Source: Butyricicoccus_A sp945486175 (GTDB lineage: Bacteria; Bacillota; Clostridia; Oscillospirales; Butyricicoccaceae). From it: a DNA stretch of 6,245 nucleotides. The position numbers and the translations under genes were made by a program. The stretch lies in NCBI GenBank assembly GCA_945829445.1, contig CALZUY010000118.1:1-6245 (forward strand). Direction: 5' to 3'. The notes under the pieces are model-generated. The model was not told where the DNA came from, did not search any database, and saw nothing but the letters and a program-made list of their open reading frames with translations. Positions 1 to 6,139 of this stretch are shown piece after piece (within the stretch, counting starts at the first letter, position 1; every line of letters starts with the position of its first letter).

Positions 1-876
1 GTCAAGGCGTATGTGTCCGGCGATGATACGACATATCACATGGTGAATGCGGATGCCGCAGTGGAAGAAGCGATTGCGCGTGCGACAGCGGACGGAAATG
101 CCACCGGACGGTTTGTTGACGCTGCTACAGGCTCCGGACTTGAGGTTTCCTACAAAGTCCATGAGAAGACCGAGGACGGAGAAGTCGTTTATTCCGCCAA
201 TTCGGATTCCGATGGCTCGTTCAGCTTTGACCTTCCGGCGGGAGAGTATGTGATTGAGGTAAACGGCGAGCTGAATGGCGTGCGCTTCATCACAAGCTAT
301 ACAAAGTGCAAAATTGTACGGAATGCCTGTGTAAATCTGGGCGATATTCCGATCAGTACAGAAGTCGGAGAGAATACCTATCGTGTCATTCTGGAATGGG
401 GCGAGGAGCCTTCAGATTTGGATTCGCATCTGCGGGCAGATACACTGGACGGCGGGAGCAGTGTCCATGTATATTACTCGGATATGACCTGCGACTACGC
501 AAATCTGGATGTCGATGATACCTCGTCCTATGGCCCGGAAACAATCACTGTTACAGATTTTGCATCACTCGATGGATTCACATATTCTGTACATAATTAC
601 AGCGACAGGTATGCGGAAAGCGGCGAAGAGGATGCATATAATCTGGCGAAGTCCGGTGCAATTGTAAAGGTCATGAAGGGCAATTCTCTTATCGCGACAT
701 ATGAAGTGCCCACAAATAAGGCGGGTACGGTATGGAATGTATTTTCTATTGACCGGAATGGTGCCTTTACAACGCTCAACACCTTTGAATTTGAGAGTTC
801 ACCGGGTTCGGTTGGCAGCCAGTTCGTTGAGAATGCGGCTTATGAGCGAAGGGCCGCAGAAAAACCTGCTGCTTAA
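1..876 (+). CDS. C-terminal part of a secreted or surface protein with a regulatory-like beta domain and a DLDSHL-type C-terminal domain (5' end outside window)
   Basis: The reading frame is open from the first base (VKAY precedes the first possible GTG at 13), and no ribosome binding site lies near that GTG, so this is a 5'-truncated gene; 291 residues are visible, ending in TAA at 874-876. Residues about 33-118 look like a carboxypeptidase-regulatory-like beta-sandwich (GRFVDAATGSGL, then SDSDGSFSFDLPAGEYVIEV). Residues about 127-261 form a second domain with WGEEPSDLDSHL, HVYYSD, a YGPETIT motif and WNVF. This second domain closely matches the C-terminus of the peptidase encoded next: 15 of 17 residues agree across the block ending YGPETIT. 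The tail is short and Ala/Lys/Arg-rich. No enzyme motif is visible. By analogy with its neighbour the missing N-terminus may carry a signal peptide and a surface-attachment or catalytic module, but that is inference. It is transcribed separately from the next gene, since a terminator and a promoter lie between them. The molecular role is unknown. Confidence 0.85.
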   Translation, partial: VKAYVSGDDTTYHMVNADAAVEEAIARATADGNATGRFVDAATGSGLEVSYKVHEKTEDGEVVYSANSDSDGSFSFDLPAGEYVIEVNGELNGVRFITSYTKCKIVRNACVNLGDIPISTEVGENTYRVILEWGEEPSDLDSHLRADTLDGGSSVHVYYSDMTCDYANLDVDDTSSYGPETITVTDFASLDGFTYSVHNYSDRYAESGEEDAYNLAKSGAIVKVMKGNSLIATYEVPTNKAGTVWNVFSIDRNGAFTTLNTFEFESSPGSVGSQFVENAAYERRAAEKPAA

Positions 877-931
877 AGACCCTACGCATTTTCTGTTTGG
901 CATACAGTCTGCTGGTGGCTGATATGCATTC

Positions 932-963
932 AGGCCGTCCTGCGAAAGCAGGGCGGCCTTTTT
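932..963 (+). terminator. Intrinsic terminator of the first gene
   Basis: A 12-bp GC-rich stem pairs 932-943 with 948-959, with one G-U wobble (938 with 953). It is closed by a GAAA tetraloop (944-947) and followed by a T run at 959-963. It lies 55 nt after the stop codon at 876, on the same strand, and separates that gene from the peptidase gene. Confidence 0.9.
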
Positions 964-1040
964 GTGTGCACCAGATAAAACGGCTATTCAAAAAAAGTTC
1001 TGGCGGAGTCTGCAGGACGGGGTAGGTTGTGCAACTTTGC

Positions 1041-1070
1041 TTTACAAGCTGTCGTTTTAAATGATATAAT
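1041..1070 (+). promoter_or_regulatory. Sigma-A type promoter of the M4 peptidase gene
   Basis: The -35 box is TTTACA (1041-1046), the spacer is 18 bp, and the -10 box is a perfect TATAAT (1065-1070) preceded by an extended -10 TGA (1062-1064). Transcription would begin near 1077, giving a leader of about 58 nt before the ATG at 1135. I see no clear operator or riboswitch in this short leader. Confidence 0.8.
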
Positions 1071-1120
1071 GGTGAAAATGGCACAAAGCGCTGTGAAGGG
1101 AGGCGCGGTATGTGCTGAAA

Positions 1121-1127
1121 AAAGGAG
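1121..1127 (+). promoter_or_regulatory. Ribosome binding site fixing the peptidase start
   Basis: AAAGGAG lies 7 nt before the ATG at 1135. Earlier in-frame starts (TTG 1027, ATG 1069, ATG 1078) lie before or at the predicted transcription start and have no such site. The sequence after 1135 is a typical signal peptide, which supports this choice. Confidence 0.9.
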
Positions 1128-1134
1128 TGAAAAT

Positions 1135-4100
1135 ATGAAAAAAAGAGCGCTGAGTTTTTTGCTGTCTCTGTGCATGCTGGTTTCAGTACTGCCGGGGGCA
1201 CTGGCGACGGAAAAAACAAAGCAGGCAGATGCAACACCGTTTACGGATGTCAGAGAGAGCGACTGGTTTTATCCTTACGTGCAGTTCGTCTATGAAGAGG
1301 GTTTGATGACAGGAACCAGTGACACGACATTTGCTCCGAAGTCCACGCTGGACCGCGCGATGGTTGTGCAGATTCTGTACAGCTATGAGGGAAAGCCTGT
1401 TGTTTCGGGCGAAACTGCTTTTTCCGATGTCGCGCAGGGCACATGGTATTATGATGCCGTGCAGTGGGCAAGTGCCAATGGCGTGACCTCCGGCGACGGG
1501 AATGGACATTTTAATCCGAAGACAAAGGTCAGCCGCCAGGAATTTGCACAGTTCCTGTATGCATATACAGGCAAGCCGGCTGTATCCGGTTCTCTGAGCA
1601 AGTTCCCGGATGGGGAAACCGCTTCCGGCTGGGCAAAGGATGCATTGCTCTGGGCAACACAGAACGGCATTCTGAACGGTACAAAGACTGCGGATGGCGT
1701 GATGCTCAAACCCAAGGGAACGGCAACCCGAGCAGAAGCAGCTGCCATGCTGAAGAGCTTTGCCACCGGCAATGTCACAGTATCGTTTGAATCCAACGGC
1801 GGCAGCGCTGTGAGCAGCGTGCAGGTACAGCGCGGCACGACGGTCAGCAGACCGGATGACCCGACACGGGACGGCTGGGTTCTGCTGGGCTGGTATACTG
1901 ACACGGAATACAGCAGCACGTTCCTGTTCGACGAAGAGATAGTCAAAAAGGATACCACACTGTATGCGGACTGGATTGAAGATGATGAAGACAGCGCAGC
2001 AGTTGCATATGCAGTCAGACAGGTTGCTGTCGGTTATCAGGACGGCGATTATGCGGATTCTGTCACCGGGAATATTGCGCTGCCGACATCGGTGGAACAG
2101 GCGGATGGCGTTGCGGTTTCGTGGAGCAGCAGTGCACCTGATGTGATTGCGGCGGACGGCACGGTTGCCCGTCCGGATGCGCAGAATGCACAGGTTACGC
2201 TTACTGCGACGGCAGAGAAGGGCGGCAAAAAGCAGGCTGTTTCCTTTGATCTGACCGTTATACATAAAAATACACGCAGCATTGATGAAATCCCCAACAA
2301 TTCGGTTGTTGATATTCAGAACATGAACAACAGCCAGGCAGAGATTCTCTACAATGAGGATGAGACGCAGGTCGTTTCCATTGAAGGTAAATTTACCGAT
2401 CTCTCTGTGGAAAATGTGGACGATGCGCTGGACGCAATCCAGAGCGTGCACACCATCCTCGGCCTGGCAAATGCGCGCGAGGAGATGCAGCCGCTTTCGA
2501 TTTCAAAGGATGAATACGGCGCGGAATATACCTTTGACCAGGTATATGAGGGCTATCCCGTCTATGGTCTCCGGGTGACGGTTTCGGCGGATGAAAACGG
2601 TGAGACCGATTCGCTGAGCGCAGGGATCTGTGCCTCCGCACAGCTGGCGGATGTTTCCCTGACACCGGCGGTCACGCAGGTAGATGCCGAGGCTGCTGCG
2701 GTGCAGCAGTATGGCGGCGACTGTGCAGCAGATCCCGATGCGACCGAACAGATGATTTATGCACTGGGTGCATGTGCAGATGCACCGGTGCTGGCATATG
2801 CTGTCCGTGTTTCGGGACAGGACAGCAGTGGAACCTATGTGGATGAAACTGTTTTTGTCAACGCGGCAGACGGCACCATTGTATACAGCGATACCAATAT
2901 CATGGAAGCCGAATCCAAGACCGGCAGCGGCAAAACTGAAACCGGCACAAAGGTTTCGTTCCCGGTTGCGTTTACCTGGACAGATATGTTCTTCTTCTAC
3001 ATGCAGGATCTGGGGCGCAATATCCAGATGTATACGCAGAACCTGTTCATCGACTTCCGTATCGGCAGTGAAATCAATCACTGGGGAGATGAGACAGCGG
3101 TTTCTGCCTATACCAACATGATCAAGGTCTATGACTGGTATCAGTCCACGCTGAACCGGACGTCCGTCGATAACCGGGGCATGAAATTAGATATCGCAGT
3201 TCACGGCGATATGTCTAAGGACAATGCCCAATGGAATGGTTCCGGCTTTACGTTCTTTGACAACGACAAAATTTCCTCCAGCACGACACCGGCGTCCTCG
3301 CTGGACATTGTGGGACATGAGTTCACACACGGTGTATTCCAGTACATAGCAGGCAGGCTGCCGTATGACAATACCATTACCGGCGCGATCAACGAGGGCT
3401 ATGCGGATATTTTCGGATGCCTGATCGAAGGAGACTGGCAGATCGGAGAACACTGGTTGAGCGGACAGGATTATGAACGGTATGGCAGAGATGCGGCGAA
3501 TCCCACCGCGCACAATGCACCGGACAAGTTGAGCAGCAGCTTCTATGCGCAGAATGAGGAGGAGCACACCAATTCCGCACTGGTCTACCATGCTGCCTAT
3601 TTGATGGAAAAGTACGGCATGTCGAAATCGACGCTGACCAAACTGTGGTATAAGTCCATGAGCATGGGCTATGATGCCAATTCGGAGTTTTACACTGTCC
3701 GCCGCAATGTCCTTAAGGCGGCAAGGAAGATGGATCTGTCCAGCTCGGATATCCAGATCATCAAGCGTGCCTTTGACGAGGAAGAAATCTACGACAAGGG
3801 CACTGTAACGGGAACCGTCACAAATGTCGCAGGCAATGCAGTCCGCGGGGCAGAGGTCGCCGCTTATCTGGACGGAGAGAAAATCGACCAGACAACGACG
3901 GGTTCTGATGGAACATATACGCTGGAGCTGGATACCGAAACCTATGTCCTCCGTGTGAATGCAGAAGGTTATGTAGAGTACGCCGCTTCGCAGGAGATTA
4001 CGCGGAATACCACGAGCGTGCGCGATGTCGTGCTTGTCAGGGCTGGCTATGGCAGTGTCAGCGGCACAGTGGTCAGTGCAACCAGCGGACAGTCCCTGTC

Positions 4101-4797
4101 TGGCGTACAGATCGATATCCACAGCGGTTACAACAAGGATGGCATCGTCGTTGCCAGCATGTCAACAGATGGCAGCGGCAAATATTCGCTTGAACTGGAT
4201 GCCGGTTATTATACCTTCGAGATGTCGCTGGAAAATTATACGACCAGCTATACGGAGGTACTGGTACAGGGCGGTGAGGCTATTACAGTCAACGGCTCGC
4301 TGTCGCCGGTCTTATCCAGTGATTCGTATCGTGTTGTCCTGACCTGGGGCGAGTCGCCGTCTGATCTGGATTCCCATCTGCAAGGAACGGCAGGAGATGG
4401 AACTTCCTTCCATGTCTATTTCAGCGACAAATCGGCATATGATGGAAATGGCGAGGAAATTGCCAATCTGGATCTCGATGACACCACGAGCTATGGCCCG
4501 GAAACCATTACCTTCAAAGCGGACACAGACGGAAGCTATAACTACTATGTTTACCGCTATTCGTCCTCCGGTTCGCTCCCGGCTTCCGGCGCGAATGTCA
4601 AGGTATACAATGGCGACAACCTGATCGGTGATTACAACATCGATTCCACTGCATCGGAAGACAACCGGTACTGGAATGTATTTGAGATCCAGAACGGTAT
4701 TTTCCGCACAGTGAATACAGTCACATCGAGTGCGCATACGCTTTCCTCCACAAAAAATGCAGTGAAGGCTGTGGACGAAAATGCACCGAAGAAATAA
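1135..4797 (+). CDS. Secreted SLH-domain M4 (thermolysin-family) zinc metallopeptidase with modular C-terminus
   Basis: This 1220-residue protein is predicted to be exported, attached to the cell wall, and to cleave proteins or peptides outside the cell. Residues 1-24 are a signal peptide (MKKR, a hydrophobic core, then GALA). Three SLH domains follow (about 35-82, 96-142, 157-209), which usually bind secondary cell-wall polymers. Then come an InlB_B/Flg_new-type repeat (213-280), an Ig-like domain (about 285-376) and an FTP/PepSY-like propeptide region (about 382-590). The M4 catalytic domain spans about 605-885. Zinc ligands are H728 and H732 in HEFTH and E754 in GAINEGYAD; the catalytic Glu is E729, and H811 in EEHTNSAL matches thermolysin His231. 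The substrate-cleft motif NAQWNG is present at 697-702. Two carboxypeptidase-regulatory-like beta domains (about 889-968, 973-1055) precede a C-terminal WGESPSDLDSHL domain (1065-1195) shared with the upstream protein. All key catalytic residues are present, so an active enzyme is likely. The substrate is unknown. Confidence 0.93.
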   Translation: MKKRALSFLLSLCMLVSVLPGALATEKTKQADATPFTDVRESDWFYPYVQFVYEEGLMTGTSDTTFAPKSTLDRAMVVQILYSYEGKPVVSGETAFSDVAQGTWYYDAVQWASANGVTSGDGNGHFNPKTKVSRQEFAQFLYAYTGKPAVSGSLSKFPDGETASGWAKDALLWATQNGILNGTKTADGVMLKPKGTATRAEAAAMLKSFATGNVTVSFESNGGSAVSSVQVQRGTTVSRPDDPTRDGWVLLGWYTDTEYSSTFLFDEEIVKKDTTLYADWIEDDEDSAAVAYAVRQVAVGYQDGDYADSVTGNIALPTSVEQADGVAVSWSSSAPDVIAADGTVARPDAQNAQVTLTATAEKGGKKQAVSFDLTVIHKNTRSIDEIPNNSVVDIQNMNNSQAEILYNEDETQVVSIEGKFTDLSVENVDDALDAIQSVHTILGLANAREEMQPLSISKDEYGAEYTFDQVYEGYPVYGLRVTVSADENGETDSLSAGICASAQLADVSLTPAVTQVDAEAAAVQQYGGDCAADPDATEQMIYALGACADAPVLAYAVRVSGQDSSGTYVDETVFVNAADGTIVYSDTNIMEAESKTGSGKTETGTKVSFPVAFTWTDMFFFYMQDLGRNIQMYTQNLFIDFRIGSEINHWGDETAVSAYTNMIKVYDWYQSTLNRTSVDNRGMKLDIAVHGDMSKDNAQWNGSGFTFFDNDKISSSTTPASSLDIVGHEFTHGVFQYIAGRLPYDNTITGAINEGYADIFGCLIEGDWQIGEHWLSGQDYERYGRDAANPTAHNAPDKLSSSFYAQNEEEHTNSALVYHAAYLMEKYGMSKSTLTKLWYKSMSMGYDANSEFYTVRRNVLKAARKMDLSSSDIQIIKRAFDEEEIYDKGTVTGTVTNVAGNAVRGAEVAAYLDGEKIDQTTTGSDGTYTLELDTETYVLRVNAEGYVEYAASQEITRNTTSVRDVVLVRAGYGSVSGTVVSATSGQSLSGVQIDIHSGYNKDGIVVASMSTDGSGKYSLELDAGYYTFEMSLENYTTSYTEVLVQGGEAITVNGSLSPVLSSDSYRVVLTWGESPSDLDSHLQGTAGDGTSFHVYFSDKSAYDGNGEEIANLDLDDTTSYGPETITFKADTDGSYNYYVYRYSSSGSLPASGANVKVYNGDNLIGDYNIDSTASEDNRYWNVFEIQNGIFRTVNTVTSSAHTLSSTKNAVKAVDENAPKK

Positions 4798-4824
4798 TTA
4801 AAAAGACAAGCCTGACAGAACAGG

Positions 4825-4862
4825 ACGGCGCCCTCTGCACAAAGCGGAGGGCGCCGTTTTTT
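4825..4862 (+). terminator. Intrinsic terminator of the peptidase gene
   Basis: A 14-bp stem pairs 4825-4838 with 4844-4857, with one wobble, around the loop ACAAA, followed by six Ts (4857-4862). It lies 28 nt after the stop codon. The stem is very GC-rich and should be efficient. Confidence 0.93.
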
Positions 4863-4869
4863 ACACAAC

Positions 4870-4900
4870 AAAAAAAGACGCATCAAAACTGACACGTCTT
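4870..4900 (-). terminator. Intrinsic terminator of the rpsF-ssb-rpsR operon
   Basis: On the minus strand an 11-bp stem (4890-4900 with 4875-4885, including two G-U pairs) with loop GTTT is followed by a run of seven Ts (complement of 4870-4876). The two G-U pairs become A-C mismatches on the plus strand, so the hairpin is stronger in the leftward transcript. It lies 26 nt beyond the rpsR stop codon and converges with the terminator at 4825-4862. Confidence 0.82.
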
Positions 4901-4926
4901 CTTTGGTATCCTGTTTTTGAGAAAAA

Positions 4927-5178
4927 TTACTCTGCAGTGTAGGGCAGCAGAGCGATGTGGCGGGCACGCTTGATTGCCTCGGTCAGCTGGCGCTGATGCA
5001 GGGCACAGGTGCCGGTCATTCTGCGGGGCAGAATCTTGCCGCGCTCAGACATGTATCTCTTGAGCTTTGCAACATCCTTATAATCAATAGCCTCAACCTT
5101 GTCTACGCAGAAAGAGCAAACCTTTCTGCGGCGGCGGCCGCCGCGGTTAGGGCGATATTCTCTTTTTTCTTCAGCCAT
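4927..5178 (-). CDS. rpsR: 30S ribosomal protein S18
   Basis: This 83-residue protein has the normal S18 length and is recognisable by a basic N-terminus (RRRRKVCSFC), IDYKDV, a Lys/Arg-rich segment ending ILPRR, and GTCALHQRQL followed by IKRARHIALLPY. S18 pairs with S6 on the platform of the small ribosomal subunit. Cys21, Cys24, Cys58 and His61 form a CxxC...CxxH set like the zinc-binding ('C+') form of S18; zinc binding is inferred from these residues. A strong AAGGAGG site (complement of 5187-5193) lies 8 nt before the ATG. The gene is the last of the rpsF-ssb-rpsR operon, 24 nt after ssb, and a terminator follows it. Confidence 0.98.
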   Translation of the reverse strand: MAEEKREYRPNRGGRRRRKVCSFCVDKVEAIDYKDVAKLKRYMSERGKILPRRMTGTCALHQRQLTEAIKRARHIALLPYTAE

Positions 5179-5202
5179 TGTCGTAACCTCCTTATTCGGT
5201 AA

Positions 5203-5688
5203 TCAGAACGGAACTTCGCCGTCGTCATCGGAAATCTCACTGAAATCCGAGCCCCCTGCGGGCATGTCGAAGCTCGGCACCGGACGCGATGCCGGAGCCT
5301 GCTGCGGAGCAGGGGAATAGGAATCCTGATATCCACCCTGATAGCCCATATTGGACTCGCGGGATTTTTTGGTTTCACCAAACTGGATATCCTCCGCAAC
5401 AACTTCAATCGACGTGCGATTGTTTCCGTTTTTGTCTTGCCAGCGTCTGGACTGGATGCTTCCCACCACGATTGCCATCATACCCTTGGTGAACCACTGC
5501 GAAACGAATTCCGCCTGGCGTCTCCAGGCAACGATGTCGATAAAGTCGGTCTGGCGCTCTCTGCCGTTGCCGCCGTAATTGCGGTCAACTGCCAGTGTGA
5601 ACGTAACAACCGGGACATTACCATTCGGGGTGTAACGAAGCTCCGGGTCGCGGGTTAAGCGGCCCATCAGAATTGCCTTATTCAGCAT
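5203..5688 (-). CDS. ssb: Single-stranded DNA-binding protein
   Basis: This 161-residue protein binds single-stranded DNA during replication, repair and recombination, normally as a tetramer. The N-terminal OB-fold (about 1-105) begins MLNKAILMGRLTRDPELRYT, includes FIDIVAW around residue 55 and GSIQSRRWQDKNGN around 77-90, and ends near AEDIQF. A flexible Gly/Gln/Tyr/Pro-rich linker follows (about 106-145; GYQGGYQDSY). The tail ends SDDDGEVPF, an acidic tip of the kind that docks partner proteins such as repair and replication enzymes; the usual ending is closer to DDDIPF. The start is fixed by the conserved N-terminus. The gene sits 15 nt after rpsF and 24 nt before rpsR, the standard Bacillota arrangement, which links its expression to ribosomal protein synthesis. 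Confidence 0.97.
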   Translation of the reverse strand: MLNKAILMGRLTRDPELRYTPNGNVPVVTFTLAVDRNYGGNGRERQTDFIDIVAWRRQAEFVSQWFTKGMMAIVVGSIQSRRWQDKNGNNRTSIEVVAEDIQFGETKKSRESNMGYQGGYQDSYSPAPQQAPASRPVPSFDMPAGGSDFSEISDDDGEVPF

Positions 5689-5690
5689 AT

Positions 5691-5699
5691 TCCTTCACC
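5691..5699 (-). promoter_or_regulatory. Unusual ribosome binding site of ssb
   Basis: On the minus strand the region reads GGTGAAGGA and ends only 2 nt before the ATG. The AAGGA part is too close for normal use. The GGTGA part (5695-5699) is 6 nt away and matches the far end of the Shine-Dalgarno consensus. The rpsF stop codon (5704-5706) lies just upstream, so ssb may depend on translation coupling. That last point is inference. Confidence 0.55.
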
Positions 5700-5703
5700 A
5701 GCC

Positions 5704-5997
5704 TTAGTCTCTGGAAATAATGATGGAACGCATAACGCCATCGGTGATCTTGTAGATACGGTCAAGCTCAGCCGGGAAAGACGGCGCGGACTCGAACTGG
5801 ATCAGAGTGTAATAACCTTCACGCAGGTCATTGATCTCATACGCCATTCTGCGCTTGCCCCAGTCGTCAACGGACTCGATGGTACCGTTCTTTTCGATCA
5901 GAGTCTTGAACTTCTCAACGATTGCAGCGATTGCTTCCTCACCGAGATTCGGGTTGACAATGAAAATTGTCTCGTACTTACCATTTACCTTTGCCAA
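5704..5997 (-). CDS. rpsF: 30S ribosomal protein S6
   Basis: This 97-residue protein has the usual S6 length. Recognisable blocks are KYETIFIVNPNL near the N-terminus, WGKRRMAYEIND (46-57), GYYTLIQFES (61-70) and an LDRIYKITDGVMRSII C-terminal strand. S6 binds S18 and 16S rRNA on the platform of the small subunit. The start is taken as TTG (5995-5997), 8 nt after a perfect GGAGG site; a longer reading to 6030 would place the ribosome binding site inside the coding region. An ATG a few bases downstream is out of frame. It is the first gene of the operon with ssb and rpsR and has a consensus promoter upstream. Expression may be controlled by S6-S18 feedback through the leader, as known in other bacteria, but that is not shown here. 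Confidence 0.95.
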   Translation of the reverse strand: MAKVNGKYETIFIVNPNLGEEAIAAIVEKFKTLIEKNGTIESVDDWGKRRMAYEINDLREGYYTLIQFESAPSFPAELDRIYKITDGVMRSIIISRD

Positions 5998-6052
5998 TTT
6001 CAGCACCTCCTTTTGGACTTTGGCCCACACCCTTGTGTGTGAGCAAGGATAC
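5998..6052 (-). promoter_or_regulatory. rpsF mRNA leader with competing hairpins (possible autoregulatory region)
   Basis: The predicted leader is about 55 nt. One hairpin pairs RNA from 6037-6044 with 6023-6030 (8 bp, one G-U, six-base loop). A second, mutually exclusive one uses CCUUG (6044-6048) with CAAGG (6031-6035) and extends to about 8 bp with wobbles. The UCCUU segment (6045-6049) is also complementary to the AAGGA of the ribosome binding site. Known rpsF leaders in many bacteria bind the S6-S18 complex. As I recall, that motif contains a CCG in a bulge, and I see no CCG in this leader, so its identity is uncertain. Confidence 0.4.
6005..6014 (-). promoter_or_regulatory. Ribosome binding site of rpsF, deciding the TTG start
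   Basis: The minus strand carries AAAAGGAGGT, a near-perfect complement of the 16S rRNA 3' end. The gap from its GGAGG core (complement of 6006-6010) to the TTG at 5997 is 8 nt. No in-frame ATG or GTG start has comparable spacing. Confidence 0.9.
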
Positions 6053-6058
6053 CTTTTT

Positions 6059-6086
6059 ATTATATCGCTTTTGCGGGGCTTGTCAA
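6059..6086 (-). promoter_or_regulatory. Sigma-A promoter of the rpsF-ssb-rpsR operon
   Basis: Read leftward, a perfect TTGACA (-35, complement of 6081-6086) and a perfect TATAAT (-10, complement of 6059-6064) are separated by 16 bp. Transcription would start near 6052. The very strong consensus suits a ribosomal protein operon. A/T-rich sequence upstream of the -35 box (6089-6135) may act as an UP element. Confidence 0.9.
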
Positions 6087-6104
6087 GGAAAATTTTCCGG
6101 AAAA
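6087..6104. repeat. Alternating inverted repeat GGAAAA-TTTTCC-GGAAAA
   Basis: Three 6-base units alternate in orientation (6087-6092, 6093-6098, 6099-6104), creating two overlapping perfect 12-base palindromes (6087-6098 and 6093-6104). The block abuts the -35 box of the rpsF promoter. It could be a protein-binding site or simply part of an A/T-rich UP element; the sequence alone does not decide. Confidence 0.6.
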
Positions 6105-6139
6105 ATCAAAGAAATTGAAAAATTTTTTAATATTTCTGC

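Noticed and set aside
13..15. GTG at 13 as the start of the first gene
   Set aside because: The frame stays open to the window edge and no ribosome binding site fits; the gene is cut by the edge.
935..1020. CCGTCCTGC (935-943) is complementary to GCAGGACGG (1012-1020), hinting at an antiterminator
   Set aside because: The second copy lies after the terminator's T run, so it would be made too late to compete, and 9 bases may match by chance.
1027..1134. A TTG start at 1027, or ATG starts at 1069 or 1078, as an N-terminal extension of the peptidase
   Set aside because: These starts precede or coincide with the predicted transcription start and have no ribosome binding site, while ATG 1135 has a good one and begins a typical signal peptide.
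889..1134. Small gene between the first protein and the peptidase
   Set aside because: The gap is explained by a terminator, a promoter and a short leader; no frame with a ribosome binding site was found.
776..1237. 153-codon minus-strand frame spanning the intergenic region
   Set aside because: It runs across a terminator, a promoter and the ends of two real genes, and has a low-complexity composition; no ribosome binding site was seen.
1183..2451. 422-codon open frame on the minus strand
   Set aside because: It is the reverse-strand shadow of the peptidase gene; it has Cys/Ile/Arg-rich composition and no recognisable domain.
3187..4122. 311-codon open frame on the minus strand
   Set aside because: It lies opposite the catalytic and beta domains of the peptidase, with no start signals or domain; a shadow frame.
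5998..6030. Longer rpsF reading from 6030 (MWAKVQKEVLK extension)
   Set aside because: It would place the strong ribosome binding site inside the gene and adds residues not seen in S6; TTG at 5997 has ideal spacing.
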